In this document: piece after piece, positions 1-5,745 of the stretch
Position numbering within the stretch: position 1 is the stretch's first letter
How the letters are laid out: each line of letters begins with the position of its first letter
NCBI GenBank assembly: GCA_043800545.1
Contig: JAZDMW010000024.1
Location: 1-5,745, forward strand
Length of the DNA: 5,745 bases
Direction of reading: 5' to 3'
Source: 1-14-0-20-39-34 sp043800545
GTDB lineage: Bacteria; Patescibacteriota; Patescibacteriia; Magasanikbacterales; UBA922
The notes under the pieces: generated by a model
The model's database searches: none
What the model saw: the letters and a program-made list of their open reading frames with translations, nothing else
Told to the model about the DNA's origin: nothing
Position numbers and translations under genes: made by a program

Positions 1-1814
1 GCTGGTATTATGATAACCAAGGAAAACAAGCCTGGATTAAAACAAAGTCCAGAACCTATTCTGTTGATGGACAAGAAATCCTCCCACAGAGCTTTGCTAC
101 CGCTTTCCTCTATACCTACACCCCTCATATACAAGGAAACAAAAACTTTTGGACTCTTTGGCAAAAATGGTTTGAGGTAACGTATCCAAATGGAAGTTTG
201 CTCAAAACAAAAACATCACCTGATGTATACCTTGTAAAAGATGGAAAGAAAAGAAAAATTGCAAATATGATTGCACTTGTGACTCGTTTTGATCCAAAAA
301 ATATTATTGAGGTTCCTGAGGCAGAGCTTGCCAAATATACCATTGCGTCAGATATCTCTTTACCAAACTATTCCATTTTGAAACAAGGATCCAAATATTA
401 CCTCCTTGATGGTGAGACCCTCCGTCAATTTGCAAGTGCCGACGTATTTAAGCAAATTGGATACAATCCAGATGAAGTTATAGAAGTCAGTAGTGCAGAT
501 ATATCTGGATACTCGATGGGAATCACGATTCAAGCAAATGAACAAAACATTACAGGACGACTTCTCCAAACTCAAGAAGGAAGTCTCTATTATGTAAAAG
601 GAAATATTGCACAGTATGTTCCAAATGAAGCCATTGCAAAATCTCATTTTCCTGGAATCACAAAAGAAACCACAACATTCGCAAATATATTAAAATATGA
701 ATCTGGGAATCCACTCCTCTTTGCTGATGGTACTCTCATGGGAATGAATGACACAAAAAAAATATACGTTATTGAAAATGGAGAAAAAAGACATATCCCA
801 AATGAAAAAATATTTGCAGGCCTTGGATATAGCTGGAAAAATATTATATGGGTAGATTCTTCCATTGGAATACTCCACCAAAATGGAAAGCAAATGAATA
901 TGCCGGACACGCTTCTCCGTATGGATATGTCAAAAGAGGATGCAAATATTGAGGTTGCAGAAAATACAATCACTCCACCTTCCACAAAACTCATACAATT
1001 TGAAGAAAATGGAAAAATGTATACCACTCCAGCTGATGAAAAGAAAATAACAGGTCCAGTATACAATACAGATATTGAAAGCTATGTTATTGCAGAATAC
1101 GAGACAGGAAAAGTACTCGCATCAAAAAATGCTGACTCGAGAAGACCAATGGCATCTTTTGCAAAAGTGTTAACTGCCTATGAACTCATGGAACAAAACA
1201 TTCCTATTACTTCTCCTGTAACATACGTTCAAGCGAAACACAATTCTCCTTATGATGAATTTCGTGTAGCTGATGGTGAACAAATTCGTAATAGGGATCT
1301 CCTCTATTCACTTCTTGTTTCCTCTCTCAATACTCCTGCTCTTATTCTTGCTGATCAGGTTGGTGGTGAAGAAAAACTCGTACAATCTCTCAACACAAAA
1401 ATAAATACTCTTTCACTCACAAGAACACACTTTGAAGATGTTGCTGGAACAGATATTAATACCTATACAACAGCCAATGATTATTTAAAAATATTTAAGA
1501 AATCTATTCAAAATGCAGAAGTGTCACGAATACTCAACCTGGCAAACTACATGTATTATGAATCCAAGGATTTGGATGGATACCGTGTTCACCAAGATTC
1601 CCATACCAATGGCTTGAAAAAAACAGCTGAAGGGTATACAGTACTGGAAAGTAAAACTGGATATCTCTATGAAGCAGGATATAACCTGGCTATGGTAGTA
1701 GAGAGAAATACAGATAAAAAGAAATTTATTATCATAACCCTAGGGAATCCAAATTACGATACACGATACGAAGGACAAGATGCTCTCACCCATTGGGTAC
1801 TCAAACAATTTTAA
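1..1814 (+). CDS. Composite cell-wall protein with C-terminal D-alanyl-D-alanine carboxypeptidase (S11) domain, 5' partial
   Basis: The reading frame is open from the left edge (first full codon at position 3) to TAA at 1812-1814, giving 603 visible residues. The TTG at 198 is not the start: homologous-looking sequence continues upstream of it, so the N-terminus and any signal peptide lie outside the window. Visible order: the tail of a hydrolase-like domain (residues 1-62, counted from position 3), about four degenerate repeats (63-298), a linker, then a serine DD-peptidase domain (about 355-603). That domain has all three penicillin-binding motifs: SxxK as S-F-A-K (Ser codon 1155, Lys codon 1164), SxN as S-L-N (1323-1331) and KTG (1653-1661). 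Known S11 enzymes trim the terminal D-Ala from peptidoglycan stem peptides outside the membrane. The protein ends soon after KTG, with no C-terminal amphipathic anchor like that of DacA, so any anchoring should be N-terminal. An 8-base gap precedes the next gene. Carboxypeptidase rather than endopeptidase or beta-lactamase activity is inferred from the family. Confidence 0.85.
   Translation, partial: WYYDNQGKQAWIKTKSRTYSVDGQEILPQSFATAFLYTYTPHIQGNKNFWTLWQKWFEVTYPNGSLLKTKTSPDVYLVKDGKKRKIANMIALVTRFDPKNIIEVPEAELAKYTIASDISLPNYSILKQGSKYYLLDGETLRQFASADVFKQIGYNPDEVIEVSSADISGYSMGITIQANEQNITGRLLQTQEGSLYYVKGNIAQYVPNEAIAKSHFPGITKETTTFANILKYESGNPLLFADGTLMGMNDTKKIYVIENGEKRHIPNEKIFAGLGYSWKNIIWVDSSIGILHQNGKQMNMPDTLLRMDMSKEDANIEVAENTITPPSTKLIQFEENGKMYTTPADEKKITGPVYNTDIESYVIAEYETGKVLASKNADSRRPMASFAKVLTAYELMEQNIPITSPVTYVQAKHNSPYDEFRVADGEQIRNRDLLYSLLVSSLNTPALILADQVGGEEKLVQSLNTKINTLSLTRTHFEDVAGTDINTYTTANDYLKIFKKSIQNAEVSRILNLANYMYYESKDLDGYRVHQDSHTNGLKKTAEGYTVLESKTGYLYEAGYNLAMVVERNTDKKKFIIITLGNPNYDTRYEGQDALTHWVLKQF
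3..188 (+). other. C-terminal edge of a cell-wall hydrolase-like domain within the first gene
   Basis: This is the first visible 62 residues of the first gene. It carries the pattern A-T-A-F-L-Y-T-Y-T-P-H followed by G-N-K-N-F-W-T-L-W-Q-K-W-F. From memory, this ATAxLYxYTPH...NFWxLWxxWF signature closes a lysozyme- or glucosaminidase-like domain in Patescibacteria and actinobacterial secreted proteins, where it is often followed directly by YPxGSL and the repeats seen here. If so, the full protein would carry a glycan-cleaving module ahead of its peptide-trimming module. The catalytic part of such a domain would lie upstream of the window, so the activity cannot be judged here. Confidence 0.5.
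189..896 (+). repeat. Four tandem degenerate protein repeats of about 55-60 residues
   Basis: Four units can be lined up by eye: about 189-365, 366-530, 549-722 and 723-896. The shared pattern is [ST]-[LI]-L near the start, a Tyr-rich strand before a short turn (VYLVKDGKKRKI, YYLLDGETLRQF, LYYVKGNIAQYV, IYVIENGEKRHI), a helix with Phe (F-K-Q-I-G-Y; F-A-G-L-G-Y), then a V/I-I-x-V strand (N-I-I-E-V, E-V-I-E-V, N-I-I-W-V). The third unit is the most diverged. Repeats of this look are common in extracellular Patescibacteria proteins and are presumed to mediate surface or cell-wall binding; that role is inference. They are divergent at the DNA level and so are not a recent duplication. A fragment near 991-1035 (K-L-I-Q-F-E-E-N-G-K-M-Y) could be a partial fifth unit. 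Confidence 0.7.
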
Positions 1815-1822
1815 TTACTCCT

Positions 1823-2617
1823 ATGCCTATTGTTTTTGCCGGAATTGCCCCCCACTCTCCCCTTCTTCTTGAACATGTTGGGAAGGAAAAAACAAATGAC
1901 CTCAAAAAAACACTTCAAGGGCTTCACAAACTTGAAGAAGAATTGTATTTGTCTGAGCCTGATGTTCTTTTCCTTATTTCTGATCATAATAAACTGTACC
2001 ATGAAATATCTGTAATCATTGGGAATGAAACTCTTCATTCTTCACTTGAAGAAGTCGGAGATCTCACGACCAAAGAATCTTGGCCTGGTTCCCCTATTAT
2101 TGCATCAAAAATTGCAACCAGTATACGAAAGGATGGACATGCCCTGCATATTGGATATAATGAAAAATTGAGTTATGGATCTTGTATCCCTCTTTTGTTT
2201 CTGACAAGACATATGAAAAAACTCCCTGTTGTTCCTTTTGGACCTGGTGAGCTCGAGTCAAAAGAACTCTTTCATATTGGTGCAGACATAAAGACATTTT
2301 GTTTTGAAGAAAATACACGGGTAGCCATTCTCGTCACAGGAAATGGTGCACATACCCTCTCAGAAAAATCTCCAGCAGGTTATCATCCAGATGGAGAAAT
2401 ATTTGATACATCAATTATTAGTCACCTCGAGACGAAAAATACACTTGGAATTGTAAATTTTGATGATACTGTGCAACTCAATGCAAAACAATCTTTATAT
2501 CATCCCCTCTTAGTGCTCCTCGGCGCACTCAAAAATACAAACTTCACATTCAAGAATTTATCCTATGAACATCCTCACGGTGTAGGATATCTTGTTGGAA
2601 ATTTTGAATTATCCTAA
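1823..2617 (+). CDS. Class III extradiol dioxygenase-like (LigB superfamily) protein, substrate unknown
   Basis: 264 residues. I chose ATG at 1823 over the TTG at 1793 because MPIVFAGIAPHSPLL matches the way LigB-like proteins begin, and the TTG would overlap the previous gene by 22 bases. Family landmarks: P-H-S-P at residues 10-13 (His11, candidate iron ligand), I-S-D-H at 52-55 (His55, usually ISPH), T-G-N-G-A-H at 172-177 (His177, usually SGDLSH), then S-P-A-G-Y-H-P-D-G-E-I-F-D, which tracks the family's aPaGYdpeGxeFD. The C-terminus has Y-E-H-P-H-G-V-G-Y (248-256), with Glu249 a candidate metal ligand. Such proteins share a fold with aromatic-ring dioxygenases and with MEMO, and often occur with AMMECR1; most have no known substrate. 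There is no signal peptide or membrane segment, so it is probably cytoplasmic. The gene sits 8 bases after the carboxypeptidase gene and 5 before priA. Fold assignment is fairly sure; reaction is not assigned. Confidence 0.75.
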   Translation: MPIVFAGIAPHSPLLLEHVGKEKTNDLKKTLQGLHKLEEELYLSEPDVLFLISDHNKLYHEISVIIGNETLHSSLEEVGDLTTKESWPGSPIIASKIATSIRKDGHALHIGYNEKLSYGSCIPLLFLTRHMKKLPVVPFGPGELESKELFHIGADIKTFCFEENTRVAILVTGNGAHTLSEKSPAGYHPDGEIFDTSIISHLETKNTLGIVNFDDTVQLNAKQSLYHPLLVLLGALKNTNFTFKNLSYEHPHGVGYLVGNFELS

Positions 2618-2622
2618 ATTGC

Positions 2623-4509
2623 ATGTTTGCGCAAGTAATACCGTTTCGTCGCCTGCCATCACAATTTGAAACGCTTCTCTACAAAGTTCCAAAAGAAATG
2701 GAAGAACACATCGTTATTGGACAAATTGTTCAAATACCATTTCGGAAAACCAATGCTCTTGGCATTGTTTTTTCGTTTTCTGATGCAGAAGAAACAAATA
2801 TACAAAACATTCGGGATATTGATGGCATACTCTCTCCTTCACTTCTTTCCTCAGAGAACCTCGTATGGTATAGAGAACTTGCACAATTGTATCATGCTCC
2901 TCTCAATACGATTCTTGAGAGAGCACTTCCTCCACTTCAAAAAAGAAAATTAAAAAAACTAGAATCTTTTTCTCCATCAAAAGCTCAGGGTGTTCAGACA
3001 AAAAACACCTATTTTCTGTATACCAATGAAGAAGAAAGAAAAGAATTTTTAAAAACATTGAAAACAGGAAAAATACTTATCCTTGTTCCAGAAAAAAAAT
3101 ATATTGAGTCACTTTTTTTATTTTTCCAGGAAAATAATATCCCCGTATACGAATGGCAGAGCGACCTTTCACCAAAAAGCCAGTTTACCAATTGGTTTCA
3201 AATTCTGCAGATGGAAAATGGAGTTGTTATTGGAACTAGAAATGCTTGTTTTCTTCCACTCGAAATTTTTTCTCAAGTTGTAGTAGATTTTGAACACAAT
3301 GGGAATCATAAACATTGGGACCAATCTCCCCGATTCCATGCAAAGGATATTCTTGAATTATTTTCAAAAAAATATCCTCTCCATATTACGTTTATGAGTT
3401 TTTCTCCAAGCCTTGAGGCATATAAAAAAATATACGAAAACACTCTTGCACTTGAACCACAAGAAAAAACTCCAACATCGCCTCAAGACATGCTCTTTTC
3501 TCCAGTGAATCATAATATTGAGGTTATTGATATGAGCGACGAAAAGAAAGGAAATAATTATTCTTTTCTTTCATACAATACGGCTGAGGCGATTCAGGAT
3601 GCCCCAGGTGATGTGTTTATATACATAAACAGAAAAGGATTCGCAACATCGCTTCTTTGCGACTCTTGTGGCAAAGCTGTCCTCTGTGACAAATGCCAAC
3701 TTCCAATGGTGTATCATGAACGCGAAAGAAAACTGAAATGTCATTATTGTCATATACAGAAAACCTCTCATATCCTTTGTGAATCCTGTGGAAAAGGAAC
3801 ACTCCAGAATCGTGGATTTGGTACTGAAGCTGTTGAGAAGGAAATGAAAAAAATCCAAAAAGACATGGATACATTAATCATTCGTATAGATAGTTCAATA
3901 GAAGAAGCAAAATATCCATTTGATGAACCACAGAAAAAAATAATTATTGGAACACAAATGGCATTTCAGTTTTTGAATTGGGAAAAAATATCTACCATTA
4001 TTTTTATCGATGTTGATCGCGAGCTTGCACAAGCAGAATTTTCTTCCACAGAAAATGTTTGGCATACCATACAAGAAACTCAATATTTTAGAAAACAAGA
4101 TTCACGATTCCTTATCCAAACACAAAACAAAGAACATCTCATTTTCCGTTCACTTACCAACCCTGACCGATTCTATAGAACAGAACTGAATCTCCGAAAA
4201 TCCTTGGGATATCCCCCATATGCCTTTCTTACCCGTTTTTTCATTGGACAAGAGACAAAAGACAGAGCTTTGAGCGAAGCTGAGACGACCGCAAAACGGC
4301 TTATGGACGCCTTGACAAAAACACAAAAATCCGTTATGATACACCCTCCTTTTGAGATGCACCCTCTGTACTTCCGAAATAAGTATTGGTATTGTATAAT
4401 AGCTAAGATGAAGAATGACAACTCTTTCGAAGATACCCTATTTTTGAACAAACTCCTGTCTCCCCAATGGAAAACAGATCCAAACCCTCTCTCACTTTTA
4501 TCTCCATAA
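2623..4509 (+). CDS. priA: PriA-family primosomal protein N', apparently lacking helicase motifs
   Basis: 628 residues, shorter than typical PriA (about 730-800). The ATG start fits the family's opening (F-A-Q-V-I-P-F, then V-P at 23-24 and V-Q-I-P-F). Order: DNA 3'-end-binding domain (about 1-75), winged-helix-like part (about 80-105, ending in A-L-P-P), degraded helicase lobe 1 (about 127-270), zinc module with four CxxC pairs (Cys346/349, 355/358, 373/376, 386/389), helicase lobe 2 with G-T-Q-M at 443-446, and a C-terminal domain with G-Y-P-P at 529-532 and a terminal W-K-T-D-P-N-P. PriA recognises stalled forks and reloads the replicative helicase. Here the expected GVTGSGKTE site is replaced by Y-T-N-E-E-E-R (133-139), DEEH by D-F-E-H (222-225), SATPS by S-F-S-P-S (259-263), and the QVAGRAGR motif is absent (about 483-495). 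The frame is intact, so this looks like a maintained protein without ATPase activity rather than a pseudogene. Actinobacterial PriA is a known parallel without helicase motifs. Confidence 0.88.
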   Translation: MFAQVIPFRRLPSQFETLLYKVPKEMEEHIVIGQIVQIPFRKTNALGIVFSFSDAEETNIQNIRDIDGILSPSLLSSENLVWYRELAQLYHAPLNTILERALPPLQKRKLKKLESFSPSKAQGVQTKNTYFLYTNEEERKEFLKTLKTGKILILVPEKKYIESLFLFFQENNIPVYEWQSDLSPKSQFTNWFQILQMENGVVIGTRNACFLPLEIFSQVVVDFEHNGNHKHWDQSPRFHAKDILELFSKKYPLHITFMSFSPSLEAYKKIYENTLALEPQEKTPTSPQDMLFSPVNHNIEVIDMSDEKKGNNYSFLSYNTAEAIQDAPGDVFIYINRKGFATSLLCDSCGKAVLCDKCQLPMVYHERERKLKCHYCHIQKTSHILCESCGKGTLQNRGFGTEAVEKEMKKIQKDMDTLIIRIDSSIEEAKYPFDEPQKKIIIGTQMAFQFLNWEKISTIIFIDVDRELAQAEFSSTENVWHTIQETQYFRKQDSRFLIQTQNKEHLIFRSLTNPDRFYRTELNLRKSLGYPPYAFLTRFFIGQETKDRALSEAETTAKRLMDALTKTQKSVMIHPPFEMHPLYFRNKYWYCIIAKMKNDNSFEDTLFLNKLLSPQWKTDPNPLSLLSP

Positions 4510-4510
4510 T

Positions 4511-5020
4511 ATGATTTTGCCAATAACAAAACTGCCAAACGAAAATCTTCGTCAACCGTCTCAAATAGTAGACACGGCTTTTTTGTTAACCGATGAAATA
4601 CAAAATTTTATTGATCAGATGATTCCCACGATGTATGCTGATGATGGTATTGGATTGGCTTCTCCCCAAGTTGGAAAAAATATCCAAATTTGTGTGATTG
4701 GACAAAAAGCACTTCCAGCAAAAATAAAAATACAGAACGGAACTCTTGATAATTCAAAGGACCTTATTTTGGTAAATCCAAAATTTAAACCAATGAGCAG
4801 AAAAAAAGAAGTAGACATAGAAGGTTGCCTTTCTGTTCCAAAAATATTTGGAAAAGTTCGCCGTTATAAATCTATATCAGTTACTGCATTAGACAGAAAT
4901 GGAAATCCTTTAGAATTTGAAGCAAATACCTATTTTGCAAGAGTCATACAGCATGAAATCGATCATCTCCAGGGAATCCTGTTTATTGATAAAGCAAAAG
5001 AACTCTACAGAGAAGAATAA
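4511..5020 (+). CDS. def: Peptide deformylase
   Basis: 169 residues, a normal length. It removes the N-formyl group from the initiator methionine of nascent proteins in the cytoplasm, usually at the ribosome exit, using an Fe(II)-type metal centre. All three signature motifs are present: G-I-G-L-A-S-P-Q-V-G at 46-55 (Gln53 in the active site; Ser51 where Ala is commoner), E-G-C-L-S-V-P at 104-110 (Cys106, metal ligand), and Q-H-E-I-D-H-L-Q-G at 147-155 (His148 and His152 metal ligands, Glu149 catalytic). The ATG lies one base after the priA stop, which suggests translation by coupling or re-initiation; the bases before it (ending TCTCCATAAT) show no purine-rich ribosome site. Its partner fmt follows after 9 bases. 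The C-terminus (D-K-A-K-E-L-Y-R-E-E) is short, with no extra domain. Confidence 0.96.
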   Translation: MILPITKLPNENLRQPSQIVDTAFLLTDEIQNFIDQMIPTMYADDGIGLASPQVGKNIQICVIGQKALPAKIKIQNGTLDNSKDLILVNPKFKPMSRKKEVDIEGCLSVPKIFGKVRRYKSISVTALDRNGNPLEFEANTYFARVIQHEIDHLQGILFIDKAKELYREE

Positions 5021-5029
5021 AATAATCAC

Positions 5030-5745
5030 ATGAATACAAAAATCCCCCTTATATTTTTTGGAACTCACGAATTTGCAAAAACCATATTAGAAGGACTTCT
5101 TCAAAGTCCTCTTTATGATGTAGAATTGGTTGTGACACAACCAGATCAGCCTGTTGGAAGAAAAAAAATCATGACTGCACCTCCAGTAAAAATTCTTGCG
5201 GAGAAAAATAATATTCCTGTTGTACAGCCAGAGACGTTAAAAAATTATATTTTCCAAAATAAAAAATCTTCAATTGGTGTAGTTGCACAATACGGAAAAA
5301 TCATTCCTCAGTCTGTCTTGGATCAATTTGAACTTGGACTTATCAATACTCACACATCGCTTCTTCCAAAATACCGTGGAGCTTCCCCAATTCAATCAGC
5401 ACTCATGAATGGAGAAACAGAAACTGGGGTGTCAATTATGCTTTTAGATGAAGGAATGGATACAGGCCCTCTTCTTGCACAAAAAAGTGTGGATATTCTT
5501 CCTGATGAAACCTATTTAGAATTAGACACAAAACTTGCAATCATTGCGAGTGAACTTCTCCTTTCTACCATTGAACCCTATGTTCGAGGAAAAATAAAAC
5601 CACAACCACAGGAGAATACAGAAGCAACTCCATGTAGACTTCTTTCACGTGACGATGGACGTATTGATTGGAAGAGCATGAATGCAACAGAAATATACAA
5701 TCAATACCGCGGACTTACTCCATGGCCCGGTGTTTGGACAACTCT
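5030..5745 (+). CDS. fmt: Methionyl-tRNA formyltransferase, 3' partial
   Basis: 238 residues are visible from ATG at 5030; the window ends before the stop (family length is about 310). It transfers a formyl group from 10-formyltetrahydrofolate to initiator Met-tRNA. The N-terminal Rossmann-type domain starts P-L-I-F-F-G-T-H-E-F-A, followed by P-D-Q-P-V-G-R-K-K-I and P-P-V-K. The catalytic set is Asn106 and His108 (I-N-T-H-T-S-L-L-P-K-Y-R-G-A-S-P-I) and Asp144 (D-E-G-M-D-T-G), at the same numbers as in the Escherichia coli enzyme. The start of the tRNA-binding C-terminal domain is seen in D-G-R-I-D-W and Y-R-G-L-T-P-W-P-G near the edge. The basic loop after P-D-Q-P-V-G-R appears one residue shorter than the E. 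coli form. A purine run (AGAGAAG, 5009-5015) lies upstream but 14 bases from the ATG, too far for a usual ribosome site. The adjacent def gene supports the assignment. Confidence 0.96.
   Translation, partial: MNTKIPLIFFGTHEFAKTILEGLLQSPLYDVELVVTQPDQPVGRKKIMTAPPVKILAEKNNIPVVQPETLKNYIFQNKKSSIGVVAQYGKIIPQSVLDQFELGLINTHTSLLPKYRGASPIQSALMNGETETGVSIMLLDEGMDTGPLLAQKSVDILPDETYLELDTKLAIIASELLLSTIEPYVRGKIKPQPQENTEATPCRLLSRDDGRIDWKSMNATEIYNQYRGLTPWPGVWTT

Larger units (their letters stand above)
1..5745 (+). other. Probable single operon: cell-wall gene, LigB-like gene, priA, def, fmt
   Basis: All five genes are on the + strand with spacers of 8, 5, 1 and 9 bases, too short to hold a promoter or a hairpin terminator. 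Promoter and terminator must therefore lie outside the window or inside coding sequence. The priA-def-fmt core is a well-known bacterial order (in Firmicutes it is usually followed by rsmB), so rsmB or another translation gene might be expected to the right. The two leading genes are not part of that common core. Co-transcription is inferred from spacing and has not been shown. Confidence 0.75.

Noticed and set aside
198..200. TTG at 198 as the start of the carboxypeptidase gene
   Set aside because: The same frame is open to the window edge and the upstream codons encode a recognisable domain edge running straight into the first repeat; TTG here encodes an internal Leu.
644..1066. Minus-strand open frames, for example 644-1066 and 4173-4538
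   Set aside because: They lie wholly opposite or across well-supported genes, have low-complexity Phe/Ser/Ile-rich translations typical of antisense AT-rich coding DNA, and show no recognisable domain.
1793..1795. TTG at 1793 as the start of the LigB-like gene
   Set aside because: It would overlap the preceding coding region, and the added residues do not fit the family; ATG at 1823 places the PHSP motif at the usual distance.
3061..3072. K-T-G-K at PriA residues 147-150 as a Walker A motif
   Set aside because: It lacks the GxxxxGK[ST] spacing and sits just before the strand ILILVPE, which corresponds to the family's GkxvLlLVPE motif downstream of the true Walker A position.
2623..4509. PriA as a decaying pseudogene
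   Set aside because: The frame is intact over 628 codons, and zinc, N-terminal and C-terminal motifs are sharp; the losses are confined to ATPase motifs, which points to selective loss.
1812..5032. Promoters or terminators in gene spacers
   Set aside because: Spacers are 1-9 bases long and contain no hairpin or -35/-10 pair.
1..5745. Alternative genetic code with TGA read as Gly (Gracilibacteria/SR1 type)
   Set aside because: No in-frame TGA occurs in about 1,900 codons and Gly is encoded by GGA/GGT/GGC/GGG; a TGA-Gly organism would show many.

Overview
The window is a dense, AT-rich, single-strand gene cluster: five genes, all on the + strand, separated by only 1 to 9 bases. The first gene is cut by the left edge and the last by the right edge. 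Every complete stop is TAA, and no in-frame TGA occurs in roughly 1,900 codons, so the standard bacterial code fits. The first gene has an unusual architecture (the edge of a cell-wall hydrolase-like domain, a tandem array of YL..GkkR-type repeats, then a carboxypeptidase). That architecture, together with a stand-alone LigB-like protein and the compact layout, points to a Patescibacteria/CPR-type bacterium. This assignment is inferred from remembered family patterns, not from a search.

Layout: (1) positions 1-1814, a secreted-type peptidoglycan enzyme ending in a complete serine DD-carboxypeptidase (S11) domain; its true start lies outside the window. (2) 1823-2617, a class III extradiol dioxygenase-like (LigB superfamily) protein of unknown substrate. 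(3) 2623-4509, a PriA-family primosomal protein with an intact eight-cysteine zinc module but without a recognisable Walker A motif, DEEH box or arginine-rich motif VI. (4) 4511-5020, peptide deformylase (def) with all three catalytic motifs. (5) 5030-5745, methionyl-tRNA formyltransferase (fmt), 5' two thirds, with the catalytic Asn/His/Asp set.

The priA-def-fmt order is a classic bacterial arrangement. Fmt puts the formyl group on initiator Met-tRNA and Def removes it from nascent proteins, so the two form a functional pair; PriA usually directs replication restart. Here this housekeeping block is joined to a peptidoglycan-remodelling gene and a LigB-like gene, probably as one transcript. 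No promoter, terminator, RNA gene, mobile element or CRISPR array is visible, and there is no non-coding stretch longer than 9 bases.

The observations most worth a second look are the apparently ATPase-dead PriA and the composite cell-wall enzyme. I saw no clear sign of an entirely new system.
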